Shown here: in pieces, positions 16,033-24,484 of the stretch
How the letters are laid out: each line of letters starts with the position of its first letter
How positions within the stretch are numbered: the first letter of the stretch is position 1
NCBI GenBank assembly: GCA_041484845.1
Contig: JBGPIK010000009.1
Coordinates: forward strand, 1-42,586
Length of the DNA: 42,586 nt
Direction of reading: 5' to 3'
Source of the DNA: JBGPIK01 sp041484845
Lineage (GTDB): Bacteria; Desulfobacterota; Binatia; UBA9968
The notes under the pieces: generated by a model
The model's input: the letters and a program-made list of their open reading frames with translations, nothing else
Told to the model about the DNA's origin: nothing
Databases searched by the model: none
Made by a program: the position numbers and the translations under genes

Positions 16033-17247
16033 TTAGTTAAGCCCGACTATCTGATTCGTTAGTCCGAGATCCTCGCGGATGGTTCGAGTGATTGCTTCTT
16101 GATGCAAAAGTGTTGCGATTAAAATGCTATGGGACGCACCGAAACGCTCCACTTCGCTAGGGGCGTAAATCCTGCGTCCAAGCAGAGTTTTTCCTTGATT
16201 CACCGGGTTACCGTCGACAAATGCCACTATGTTCGCGTCGCGTAACGACGTTTCGGCAAGCAGCTTCATTGTGAGTTCACCGGTGCCCCATACGATAAGA
16301 GAAGCATGCGGCGCCATTTTTCGACTAATGCGCGTTTCCATCAACTGCAATTTCGCGCCGGAACGAAAGGTATAATCCTGGATAGATTGGAAAAATCCTT
16401 CATCTGTTTGATATTCAAAGTCAGCGACTGGCAGTCCGGCTCCTTTACGAAAAAAGGCAAAAAGAATCGGATAGGGACACCCCGGCGTTGAGTCAACTGT
16501 TCGCGTACCTGCCGATATGAATTCAAAACCTTGAGATAAAAGCAGATTCCGCAAGCTAACCAGGCTAAAATGATTAATGTGTTCAGTGTTGAAATCTTGG
16601 AACGGCGCAACAATAAAGTCCCTGTAACGCGCGGCATCCGGTACTTCGACGTACAAGATGGCCTCGGACTTAAGTGTATCGGCGAGTGCACGAACGGCGC
16701 GCTTTAAGTCATAGATGTGCTCCAAAACATGCGATAACAAGACCATCTCGGCGTTACCAGCCGATATAGGTAGAGAAAAAATTCCTCCGACCGCCGCTTC
16801 TATGCCTCTACGTCGGACACTATCGATACAATACAGAGACGGATCAACACCGAACAGCGACTCACACCCTAAACTCTGTAGCGCTAGAAGCAAACCACCC
16901 TTCGCGCATCCGATATCAACAATCTTTGCCTGACGGTTGGGAACCACTTTAATGATCTCTGCCGCTGTTCGCTTAATGCGCTCCAAATCACTGGGGGTTA
17001 CACCACCGCCAGTCGACGTCGCATCATCATCATATTTGGAACGAGCCGCATAGTATTGATCATAGACTGCTTGCTCCGCAGGCGTATCCGCGTACGCAAA
17101 TCCACCGCGAGACGACCAGACCACGTCGTACGCAGATGGCAAGGGATTGTCTGACGCCAACACGAATCGCTGATGATGCAGAACTAGAACGGTCAAGTCA
17201 CCGGTAATCGGGCACGGCCGTTCAGCACATTTGTGAACTAAGGTCAT
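16033..17247 (-). CDS. Sugar C-methyltransferase-like SAM enzyme
   Basis: 404 residues in the order of sugar C-methyltransferases (TylC3/NovU type). A short N-terminal module is followed by a class I methyltransferase with IVDIGCAKGGLLLALQSLG at about 105, LLSHVLEHIYDLKRAV and ILYVEVPDA. A C-terminal Rossmann-like domain from about 310 has LIVWGTGELTMKLL, VDGNPVNQGKTLLGR and IYAPSEV. The N-terminal zinc module is incomplete: one Cys pair is near residues 7-12, while the expected second pair (normally C-x2-C-G before FxYADTP) reads SSRGGFAYADTP. Its ATG overlaps the stop of the SDR gene upstream (ATGA). In the pathway it could methylate C3 of the 4-keto sugar, or act on the branch. Confidence 0.85.
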   Translation of the reverse strand: MTLVHKCAERPCPITGDLTVLVLHHQRFVLASDNPLPSAYDVVWSSRGGFAYADTPAEQAVYDQYYAARSKYDDDATSTGGGVTPSDLERIKRTAAEIIKVVPNRQAKIVDIGCAKGGLLLALQSLGCESLFGVDPSLYCIDSVRRRGIEAAVGGIFSLPISAGNAEMVLLSHVLEHIYDLKRAVRALADTLKSEAILYVEVPDAARYRDFIVAPFQDFNTEHINHFSLVSLRNLLLSQGFEFISAGTRTVDSTPGCPYPILFAFFRKGAGLPVADFEYQTDEGFFQSIQDYTFRSGAKLQLMETRISRKMAPHASLIVWGTGELTMKLLAETSLRDANIVAFVDGNPVNQGKTLLGRRIYAPSEVERFGASHSILIATLLHQEAITRTIREDLGLTNQIVGLN

Positions 17248-18284
17248 CGAGCTTTGAGATGAAATTTGAGAGTTCTGTCTACCGCGTCTTCCAAACCGAT
17301 AAAGGCCCGCAATCCTAAATCTAGTTTTGCCGGGGCGGTTTTAGGAACATAGCGCAGCGGTGGTTGATTGTTTGGTCGCCCAGCCATTTTGACATCACTA
17401 TTGCCGACAGCCTTTGAAACAACCTGCGCTACGTCCCGCAGCGGACGGCCATCTTCGGAGCCCACGTTGTACGGCTGACACGTCTTGCCACGGAGTAGAA
17501 TTGTCCACAGCCAGATCGCTAGGTCAGCAGCATGCAGGTAAGAACGATAGGGTGTACCATCGCCCTTTATCTCGATGGCACTTCCACGCAATCCGTCTGC
17601 GATAAAGTTGCCGATCGCGAAATGTATATCCAAAGGTAAATACGGGCCGACGAATGCAAAACAGCGGGCAATTTTTGTCTCGAGTCCGTGTTGTTTGTGG
17701 TAAATAGCGCAAAGCAATTCAGCGACTCGTTTGCCCTCGCCATAGGCCGAAGATGGAATCAGCGGATCTGGCGCGCCGGGATACTCTTCCGGCAAATGAG
17801 AAATCTCTGGTGGTTGCTTTCCGTAGACGGCGCCGGAACTGGTCAATAGAAACTTCTTTGCTCCACACGCTATAGAAAAGTCTAGAGTGTGGCGAGTGCC
17901 TTGCACGATCGTATCCAACATTGTCAAGGGATTCTCTTCGTTCAATCGTGTGCTCGATTCTGTAGCGGCATGGATCACGTGTGAGAAAGACCCCTTGGGA
18001 GATTCATAATCAAGGACATCGCCCACGTGAAATGCTATCGAAGCATTACTCGCGAGATGCGGCGCCTTTTTGTGAAATGCGTCAGGATTGCGCGAGAGCA
18101 CGAGTGCCTCCGCGTCAAGATTCAGTGTCTCATTCGCCCACACGAAACTTTCTAGGAGCCAACAGCCGAAAAAACCCGTGCCGCCGGTGATAAAAATCCG
18201 TTGACCGCGCAGCTCGTCCCACAATCCTTCGGTGTGCGCGAGGATATGATCGAGGTCTTCAGCGAGGGGGTTAAGCTTGGTCAT
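17244..18284 (-). CDS. NAD(P)-dependent SDR epimerase/dehydratase of the CDP-sugar block
   Basis: About 346 residues from MTKLNPLAEDL. It has the NAD loop FITGGTGFFGCWLLESF, SHVIHAATESST, the catalytic LLTSSGAVYGKQP, SAYGEGKRVAELL (Tyr/Lys) and YRSYLHAADLAIWLW. It is an extended SDR resembling NDP-sugar epimerases, reductases and dehydratases, not the CDP-glucose 4,6-dehydratase RfbG (which has NRPWQHVLEPL-type motifs). The start 18284 is ten bases after rfbH; an ATG at 18386 would overlap rfbH by 92 bases. Its stop overlaps the next start as ATGA. It may be the 4-keto (or branch) reductase that finishes the sugar, comparable in position to YerF. The substrate is not known. Confidence 0.82.
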   Translation of the reverse strand: MTKLNPLAEDLDHILAHTEGLWDELRGQRIFITGGTGFFGCWLLESFVWANETLNLDAEALVLSRNPDAFHKKAPHLASNASIAFHVGDVLDYESPKGSFSHVIHAATESSTRLNEENPLTMLDTIVQGTRHTLDFSIACGAKKFLLTSSGAVYGKQPPEISHLPEEYPGAPDPLIPSSAYGEGKRVAELLCAIYHKQHGLETKIARCFAFVGPYLPLDIHFAIGNFIADGLRGSAIEIKGDGTPYRSYLHAADLAIWLWTILLRGKTCQPYNVGSEDGRPLRDVAQVVSKAVGNSDVKMAGRPNNQPPLRYVPKTAPAKLDLGLRAFIGLEDAVDRTLKFHLKAR

Positions 18285-18294
18285 GCAGCGGGCG

Positions 18295-19728
18295 TCAGAA
18301 GCGGGTAGTGAATTTGCGGATGGTATCGATGATGTATCCAAGCATGTCTGGAGTGAGTCCCGGATAGGTACCGACAAACAATGCATTGTTCATAATGATA
18401 TCGGCGCCAGATAAATCGCTTACCACGCGGAATGAGCCGGGGCGGTCTTTGCGTAGCTGGACGAAGACCGGCTGGCGAACCAAATTGCCACCGAAGAGCA
18501 TCCGGTTGCCGATCTTCTTTTCGTCGAGATGTCGTGCAAGCTCGAACTTGGTAAAAGGGGCGCCAGGTTTGACTCGGAGCATGAATCCGAACCACGAGCA
18601 GACGGTCCGGTGACCGGTAGTATCCCAAGTGAAACCCTGCGGGGTCCAACCGGTCGCGTGTGTCGGCAACATGAAATCGAAAAACTCTTCGCAATCCTGA
18701 AGTCCCGTTCGCAATGTGTTCCAATTGTCAATCCGAGCTTGGATAAAGTGAGGCAGTTTACGAAGCTGTACGCGGCCTATGGCCGCTTGGATATCGATCG
18801 GCTTGAGATTATAACCAAGATGCGAATAGGTGAATTTGTGGTCATAGCCTTCGGGCAATTCTCCGAGTTGCCAGCTGAACCGTTTGCCGCACGTGTTGTC
18901 CTTCCCGCTGTCGCACCAGCAATCACGTCCCCAATCCCGAAAACTTTCTATGATAGGTTTGAAATGGATGTTTTTAATGTTGACGGCCCCACCCTCCCCG
19001 AGAGTTAAATGGTGTGGCGGATAAAACGACTGGGTGGAAAGATCGCCGAATGTGCCGGTACGTTTGCCGTCGTACGTACACCCTAAAGCATCGCAGTTGT
19101 CTTCTATGAGCCAGAGGCCGTGCCGCCGGCAGAACTCACTGACTGCACTCAGGTTAAAGGGGTTGCCTAAGGTATGCGCGAAAAAGACCGCTTTGGTTTT
19201 GCCTTCACTGTACGCGTCTTCGAGTTGCTCGACCCGGGCATTGAGTGTGACCGGATCGTTATCGATGAAGACCGGTACAAATCCATTCTGAATAATCGGG
19301 GCAACAGTCGTCGGAAATCCTGCGGCGACCGTGATGATTTCATCGCCTGCTTTGATTTGGCGGAAGCCAAGTCGTGGACTGGACAAAGCGGAAATCGCCA
19401 ATAGATTAGCCGACGACCCAGAATTACACAGAAAACTGGCTCGAACACCGAGAAATTTGGCCAGACCGCGTTCAAAGGCATCTCCTTCCTTGCCAAGCGT
19501 GAGCCAGAAGTCTAGAGTCGCCGATACAGCCGCCTCAACTTCGTCCTCCGTGAAAACACGGCCCGAGTACGGAACCACCGTCTCACCGGGAATAAACTCA
19601 GGTCCGAACGCCCCCTCCCAGGCAGGGCGATTGGCCGAATGAGCTGCCCGCGAAAACTGTCGCGTCAACTTCAGTATCTCGGCTTTTAGTGCAGCTAGAT
19701 CAGACTTGGTGGTCGGCGCGTGTTTCAT
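18295..19728 (-). CDS. rfbH: CDP-4-keto-6-deoxyglucose-3-dehydrase (E1), RfbH/DdhC
   Basis: 477 residues of the aspartate-aminotransferase fold. The pyridoxamine-phosphate Lys of aminotransferases is replaced by His in SFYPPHHLTLGEGG (His 239-240), the hallmark of E1. The four [2Fe-2S] ligands are in place as C212-X57-C270-X-C272-X7-C280 (EDNCDALG and DCWCDSGKDNTCGKRF). The enzyme removes the 3-hydroxyl of CDP-4-keto-6-deoxyglucose, with electrons from a ferredoxin-reductase (E3) partner that is not in this window. It starts in ATGA overlap with the preceding SDR. All key residues are present, so it should be active and commits the pathway to a 3,6-dideoxysugar. Confidence 0.96.
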   Translation of the reverse strand: MKHAPTTKSDLAALKAEILKLTRQFSRAAHSANRPAWEGAFGPEFIPGETVVPYSGRVFTEDEVEAAVSATLDFWLTLGKEGDAFERGLAKFLGVRASFLCNSGSSANLLAISALSSPRLGFRQIKAGDEIITVAAGFPTTVAPIIQNGFVPVFIDNDPVTLNARVEQLEDAYSEGKTKAVFFAHTLGNPFNLSAVSEFCRRHGLWLIEDNCDALGCTYDGKRTGTFGDLSTQSFYPPHHLTLGEGGAVNIKNIHFKPIIESFRDWGRDCWCDSGKDNTCGKRFSWQLGELPEGYDHKFTYSHLGYNLKPIDIQAAIGRVQLRKLPHFIQARIDNWNTLRTGLQDCEEFFDFMLPTHATGWTPQGFTWDTTGHRTVCSWFGFMLRVKPGAPFTKFELARHLDEKKIGNRMLFGGNLVRQPVFVQLRKDRPGSFRVVSDLSGADIIMNNALFVGTYPGLTPDMLGYIIDTIRKFTTRF

Positions 19729-20792
19729 GCCGCATCATTTCCCGAAAGCAATTTCCAGTGAAGGGCATCGTCCAGGTAGCCGCTTGATCTAAGTGAGTAT
19801 AGTGCCTTCAACCGTACAAGCCGCGAATTACGGAAATCGCGATCGGCGAATCCGAAACTCTCAAGGCCTGTTTTCAGTTCGCGGATTGTGCGCGCTAAAT
19901 CCTGGTCGGGCTGATGCAGCGGAGCCAGCTTCTTAAAAAGGGAGAAGTCCACACGGTATGATCGCTTATCTGGCTGGGCATTCTTATTGATCTTCACTTC
20001 GACTTCCGGAATAATTGTGTTTACTGCGTGCGCGAGATCTTTCACCTGATAATTTCCATCGTTGGACCCTACATTAACTGTCAAATACCGGCCGCCAGAG
20101 GAATGTGGCCGTGCTATGGCCCATTCGATTGCGCGGGCCATATCTTTGACATCGATGAGCGGGCGCAATGGCGTACCGTCACTGAGGATCTCGATTTGCC
20201 GGTTGGCAAGAGCTGAAGCGACGAAATCGTTGAGAACCAAGTCGAGCCGCAGGCGGGCGCTCCATCCGCACGCAGTTGCGAATCGCAAACAAGTAATCTG
20301 AAACCGATCGTCCGCGAGAGGCTCAAGATCCCTTTCCGTGGCAATCTTCGAGCGCGCATATGCCGTTAACGGATTGAGAGCCGATTTTTCAGTACGCGCG
20401 CTGTCATCAGCCGAACCATAAACGCTACAACTTGACGCAAAAATGAAGGATTTGACACCAGCGGCCTTAGCTTTTTGAGCGAGCGTTACGCTAGCAGCGT
20501 GATTAATTTGCATAGTTACGGCTTCAAATGCGTCACCCATGGGATCATTCGATATCGCCGCGAGGTGAACGATGGCGTCTACACCTACTAGCAACTGTGG
20601 ATCACTTTGGCGTGTATCGCCAAAGTGCTGCTGATTCAAGACAACTTCGGGACACAAATTTCGCTCGGTCAAACAAGTGGAAAAAAATCCCGCGTCAAAC
20701 CCTATTAGTACAGCGTTAGGTAAAACCCTACGTAGATGGTTAACCAGTACCGATCCAACGTATCCCATGTTACCAGTAACTAGTATTCTCAT
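19725..20792 (-). CDS. Extended SDR between rfbF and rfbH
   Basis: 355 residues: TGNMGYVGSVLVNHL, VHLAAISNDPMGDAFE, FASSCSVYGSADD (Ser), LTAYARSKIATERDL (Tyr/Lys) and PLIDVKDMARAIEWA. It occupies the position of the CDP-glucose 4,6-dehydratase gene in Salmonella and Yersinia but does not show that enzyme's NRPWQHV-type C-terminal motif. It is instead like the epimerase/dehydratase-type SDRs common beside sugar C-methyltransferases. It could still supply the 4,6-dehydratase step, or be an epimerase, with the dehydratase elsewhere. AGGGAG lies five to ten bases before ATG 20792, and its stop overlaps the rfbH start. The function is unresolved. Confidence 0.82.
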   Translation of the reverse strand: MRILVTGNMGYVGSVLVNHLRRVLPNAVLIGFDAGFFSTCLTERNLCPEVVLNQQHFGDTRQSDPQLLVGVDAIVHLAAISNDPMGDAFEAVTMQINHAASVTLAQKAKAAGVKSFIFASSCSVYGSADDSARTEKSALNPLTAYARSKIATERDLEPLADDRFQITCLRFATACGWSARLRLDLVLNDFVASALANRQIEILSDGTPLRPLIDVKDMARAIEWAIARPHSSGGRYLTVNVGSNDGNYQVKDLAHAVNTIIPEVEVKINKNAQPDKRSYRVDFSLFKKLAPLHQPDQDLARTIRELKTGLESFGFADRDFRNSRLVRLKALYSLRSSGYLDDALHWKLLSGNDAA

Positions 20793-20829
20793 GCGTCTCC
20801 CTGTTATCGTATTAGTGCGCCAGCGCTTG

Positions 20830-21612
20830 CTACCAGACCTGCCACGGGGCCTCTCGCCTTTCCCACAATTGATTCAGGAGACTAAACTCCTGGAATGTAT
20901 CCATCGGTTGCCAAAAGCCATGATGCTCATACGCACCAAGTCGACCTTCGGCAGCGAGCGTTCGAAGAGGATACTGCTCCAACATCATTAGTGGGTCGTT
21001 AGGTAAATATTTGAACAGGTCTCGGTTGCAAACCATGAATCCACCATTAATTAGGCCCCCCTCCGTTTGCGGTTTTTCATTGAAACTAGAAACCGCGCCA
21101 TCCCGGCCCAAGGATAGTTCTCCGAAACGCCCTGGCGGATGAACAGCAGTGATCGTGCAAACATTCCGCGACTGCTTGTGTCGGTCAATACACTTATTGA
21201 CATCAATATTTCCGACACCATCGCCGTAGGTTAGCAGAAAAGTTTCGTCGTCGGCTATATGGCGCTCAACCAGCCGGATTCGATACGCGGTCATGGAATT
21301 CTCGCCGGTGTCTGCCAGCGTAACCCGCCAATCTTCTTCGTCATGGTGGTCGTGAAATTCCACGGATGGGTTGTGGCCCAATGTGAGTGTTGAATCGCAG
21401 GTGTTCCACAGATAGTTGCGGAAATACTCCTTGATGACCTCGCCCTTGTATCCCAGGCATAAAATGAACTCCCGGTGTCCAAAGTGAGCGTAAATCTTCA
21501 TGATGTGCCAGAGGATCGGTCGATTGCCGATGGGCAACATCGGCTTGGGGCGGTATTCCGTCTCTTCGCGCAGGCGCGTGCCTTTTCCGCCGCATAGAAT
21601 AACTACCTTCAT
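20830..21612 (-). CDS. rfbF: Glucose-1-phosphate cytidylyltransferase
   Basis: 260 residues, matching the family length of about 257. It has the nucleotide loop LCGGKGTRLREET, YRPKPMLPIGNRPILWHIMK, CLGYKGEVIKEYF, LTYGDGVGNID (metal Asp), TAVHPPGRFGEL and FNEKPQTEGGLINGGFMV. The motif order and the HPPGRFGEL segment separate it from glucose-1-phosphate thymidylyl- and uridylyltransferases. It makes CDP-glucose from CTP and glucose-1-phosphate, the entry to 3,6-dideoxyhexoses. Its ATG overlaps the wzt stop (ATGA 21609-21612), tying precursor supply to export, and it begins the sugar block that runs down to the neuB-like gene. Confidence 0.95.
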   Translation of the reverse strand: MKVVILCGGKGTRLREETEYRPKPMLPIGNRPILWHIMKIYAHFGHREFILCLGYKGEVIKEYFRNYLWNTCDSTLTLGHNPSVEFHDHHDEEDWRVTLADTGENSMTAYRIRLVERHIADDETFLLTYGDGVGNIDVNKCIDRHKQSRNVCTITAVHPPGRFGELSLGRDGAVSSFNEKPQTEGGLINGGFMVCNRDLFKYLPNDPLMMLEQYPLRTLAAEGRLGAYEHHGFWQPMDTFQEFSLLNQLWERREAPWQVW

Positions 21613-22865
21613 GCGTTATCCCCCGGCTGAGATAGGACCTTTTCGATTACTTCCAAGCGCGGCCTTACGCTGCCAATCACAATCCCGAGATACTCGCCAC
21701 GGCACTTGGTTTCATAGACTGTGAAAGAAAGGGCATTGTCAATCATTACTTCGATCCGGTTCGTGTCTGTGAGCAGAATGATCGTGATATCGTAGCCGCC
21801 ATCATTCATGAGGTGAGCTGGAAATAGATAGGAATGTCTGTAAATGCCACGCGCCAAGATCTTGCTGGCAGTGCCCGATACGAACGCGCATGTACCATTT
21901 TTGTTATACACGTGGATGCTGGAACATAAATTTACGTCGTCTCGCAAAACTTCGAAATCAAATTCGGCGACGAAAGGTTCGCTCATGTCGACGTCAGAAA
22001 CGGTTTGCTCTTGGAACACGATTCGCGCTTTGGCCAACCTTACCCTCCCGCTCTTCGCAGTAGGATCAGCAGCATCCCAACTTCTTTCGCCGCCAGTAGC
22101 AGTGTTCGCACCCATATAACGTGAGACGACTGCCTGCGTCGCCCCGTCCACAGTCTTGACACCATTTTCGAGTAGCACGGCGTGACGGCACAGGCTGGTT
22201 ATGACTGGAAGATTATGGCTCACGATCAGTACCGTGCGCCCTCCCTGAACAACCTCTCCTATCTTGCCGATGCATTTCTTCTGAAACGCGGCATCGCCTA
22301 CTGAAAGCACTTCGTCCACGATCAAAATCTCCGGTTCCAGGTGCGCGGCCACTGCGAAGGCGAGGCGAACGTACATACCACTTGAATACCGCTTGACCGG
22401 CGTGTCAATAAATTTTTCGATCTCCGAGAACGCGACGATCTCATCGAACTTCTTGACAATCTCCCACTTCTTCATTCCCAAGATCGCACCATTTAGATAG
22501 ATGTTTTCGCGCCCCGACAGTTCAGGGTGAAAACCGGTGCCGACTTCCAAGAGCGAGCCCACCCGTCCAAATATTTCCGCCCAGCCCGAGGTTGGCTCGG
22601 TGATCCGCGACAAAATTTTGAGCAACGTGCTCTTCCCGGCGCCGTTCCGACCGATGATGCCCATGACTTCACCGTGTTTGATTTCAAATGAGACGTCTTT
22701 GAGTGCCCAGATGATGTTCCGCTCGAGGCGAGCATGCCCGTTGCGTGAAACCGCCGTCTTCAGGCTCCCCATGATCTGGTCGCGAAGCGTGTCATAGCGG
22801 CGCTCTGCCGAACCGATCTCATATCGTTTGGAGAGATTCTCTACTCGAACAGCCACATCGCCCAT
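21609..22865 (-). CDS. O-antigen/polysaccharide ABC transporter ATP-binding protein (Wzt-type)
   Basis: 418 residues from MGDVAVRVENLSKRY. Walker A GRNGAGKST is at 72-80, then VGTGFHPELSGRENIYLNG, the signature YSSGMYVRLAFAVA, Walker B ILIVDEVLSVGD and a switch His in VLIVSHN. After about residue 250 there is an extra immunoglobulin-like Wzt domain (RVRLAKARIVFQE, SIHVYNKNGTCAF, YLGIVIGSVRP) that in homologues binds the modified non-reducing end of the finished glycan. The start is set by AGGGGA six bases before ATG 22865; a TTG at 22919 is unlikely. The partner permease Wzm, normally adjacent, is absent. The many methyltransferases in the locus could supply the terminal cap read by this domain. 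Confidence 0.93.
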   Translation of the reverse strand: MGDVAVRVENLSKRYEIGSAERRYDTLRDQIMGSLKTAVSRNGHARLERNIIWALKDVSFEIKHGEVMGIIGRNGAGKSTLLKILSRITEPTSGWAEIFGRVGSLLEVGTGFHPELSGRENIYLNGAILGMKKWEIVKKFDEIVAFSEIEKFIDTPVKRYSSGMYVRLAFAVAAHLEPEILIVDEVLSVGDAAFQKKCIGKIGEVVQGGRTVLIVSHNLPVITSLCRHAVLLENGVKTVDGATQAVVSRYMGANTATGGERSWDAADPTAKSGRVRLAKARIVFQEQTVSDVDMSEPFVAEFDFEVLRDDVNLCSSIHVYNKNGTCAFVSGTASKILARGIYRHSYLFPAHLMNDGGYDITIILLTDTNRIEVMIDNALSFTVYETKCRGEYLGIVIGSVRPRLEVIEKVLSQPGDNA

Positions 22866-22915
22866 TTTGGGTCCCCTAAGGTCTGGATTAGCATGCCTAG
22901 AGATTTTGAAGTCGC

Positions 22916-23068
22916 TCAACCGACGCGCGAACCTGGCAAGTGAGCGAAGGGGTTATCTTGTTCGCGGGTTTCTTTGCTCGCCGCTTCTAGGTCGATATCG
23001 AGCATTAACTGCGAGGCTTCGTGTCCAGTGTGATGCCGGCGATAAGCGTCTTTTTTACCGTCGCAAAA
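22916..23068 (-). pseudogene. Probable decayed GDP-mannose dehydratase (gmd) remnant
   Basis: The gap between the GT4 gene and wzt is not random. Directly after the GT4 stop and in the same frame, the minus strand stays open for about 50 codons and contains ASQLMLDIDLEAASKE, close to the Gmd C-terminus LVRLMVDADLELAARE seen at 5731-6756, ending at TGA 22916-22918. Just upstream, in a second frame, VKKTLIAGIT resembles the Gmd N-terminus NKALITGITG. The simplest reading is a gmd copy reduced by an internal deletion plus frameshift. The matches are short, so this is a moderate call. Confidence 0.45.
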
Positions 23069-24478
23069 TCAACAGCCGAGTGTAGCTTTCCCCGGCTGCT
23101 TGTTGCTTGATAGTATTCTCCCGTACCACTCCAAATAACTGTCCACCTGTCGCTGCAAGTCAAACCGGTTTCGGGCATCCCTAGCGGCGTTATCCCCTAG
23201 GCGCCGACGCAAACAATTATTGTTCATCAGTCGCTCAATACCCACAGCCATTCCCGCAGCATCACCGGCCGGCACCAGGATTCCCGTCGCCTCACTTTTG
23301 TTGTGATGGTTTAGCTTTACTGTTTGCAACTGTCCCTCCGCCGCTTCCAGTCCTCTCACCTGTTCCGATATTCCGCCTACTGCCGTTGCGACCACTGGAG
23401 TACCGCATGCCAGAGCTTCGAGGATTGTATTGGGAAACGTCTCGGCGCGAGCGGCGTGAAGGTAAAGATCCGCGGCTTGATAGTACTGCGCTACCACTTC
23501 GGCGTCCTTTTCGTACGGGACAAAGCGTACCTGCGCCCGGCCGATTCGCTCGGCCGGCGCATCTTCGCCCAATGCAATGAAGAGAAGGTCGCGCCGGTCA
23601 ATCGGCTCGGCAACTAGAGCAGTAGCATTTCGCATCGTCTGGTAATCTTTCCACATGTTTCGTCGAATGCCGTTAGCTGTAAAGAGGAGCACCTGGGTGT
23701 CTTGTGGGATGCCTAGAGCTGCCCGCGCCGCCTGCTTGTCTACAGGATGGAACACAGAAAGGTCAATGCCATTGGGAATGACCCGGGCCTCCACGACAGC
23801 GGGGGCCAGCATGGACTGTTCTACTTTGCGCATGAGCCATTCACACGGGGTCGCTACATACACGTGGCTTCGCGCGTAGATGTCCCGCTTTCGCCGCCAG
23901 TTGTAGGCCGTAGCATCGCGCGGAATGGCAGGATAAAGGGTCAAGTCAGGACAGTGTCCGCAACCTATCTTCCATCGCTCGCAACCCAGCGAATGAGCGC
24001 AGTGACCGCTCATCAGCCAGGCGTCATGTGGGGTCAATATCGTCACCACTTGCTGACTCAGCCACGGGAGGAGGCGCAAATCAAAATAGCCGCCGTGCAG
24101 GTTGTGACAATGAACAATATTGGGCTTCTGGGGTGTCATATCGATAATTTGGCGCGTTCCCGGGTAGGAGAAATTCTCGATGCCCAACCAGTTTTCCACT
24201 TCGCGTAGCGGATGTTTACTAGCGCGAGCGACCCGCCCCAGCCCTTGCGCTTTACCGTCTAACCGCTCAACCTTCCGCCCCAGCGTCCGGCAGAAGCGGC
24301 TCCACGGCGTTACTCGGCGATTCTTGCCTATTACCATCACGTCGGGATGGCTGCTTCGCTTAGATCCAACAGCCAGCCACGAATTGTGTCCTCGGGCGCG
24401 ATAGGCTTGAAACAGGTTCCAAGCTATTTTCTCGGCGCCTCCAACAATGTCGACCGTGCTGACTTGCAGGATATTCAT
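23069..24478 (-). CDS. Glycosyltransferase, GT4 family
   Basis: 469 residues of GT-B type. The N-terminus MNILQVSTVDIVGGAEKIAW has the glycine-rich acceptor loop. The middle has LTPHDAWLMSGHCAHSLGCE with a Cys-rich insertion (CERWKIGCGHCPDL). The donor domain has NGIDLSVFHP, and YLHAARAETFPNTILEALACGTPVVAT, an E-x7-E motif (E-T-F-P-N-T-I-L-E). The TPHD and CAHS...GCGHCP signature is common to a group of exopolysaccharide GT4 enzymes. The linker contains several Arg-rich stretches. It lies six bases downstream of the deacetylase gene. The sugar donor is unknown. Confidence 0.9.
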   Translation of the reverse strand: MNILQVSTVDIVGGAEKIAWNLFQAYRARGHNSWLAVGSKRSSHPDVMVIGKNRRVTPWSRFCRTLGRKVERLDGKAQGLGRVARASKHPLREVENWLGIENFSYPGTRQIIDMTPQKPNIVHCHNLHGGYFDLRLLPWLSQQVVTILTPHDAWLMSGHCAHSLGCERWKIGCGHCPDLTLYPAIPRDATAYNWRRKRDIYARSHVYVATPCEWLMRKVEQSMLAPAVVEARVIPNGIDLSVFHPVDKQAARAALGIPQDTQVLLFTANGIRRNMWKDYQTMRNATALVAEPIDRRDLLFIALGEDAPAERIGRAQVRFVPYEKDAEVVAQYYQAADLYLHAARAETFPNTILEALACGTPVVATAVGGISEQVRGLEAAEGQLQTVKLNHHNKSEATGILVPAGDAAGMAVGIERLMNNNCLRRRLGDNAARDARNRFDLQRQVDSYLEWYGRILSSNKQPGKATLGC

Positions 24479-24484
24479 GGTTGT

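Noticed and set aside
17244..18284. Calling this SDR CDP-glucose 4,6-dehydratase (RfbG)
   Set aside because: It lacks the NRPWQHV-type region and resembles general NDP-sugar reductases or epimerases.
22917..22919. TTG start for wzt at 22919
   Set aside because: The ATG at 22865 has AGGGGA six bases upstream, and the extra 18 residues overlap the end of the gmd-like remnant.
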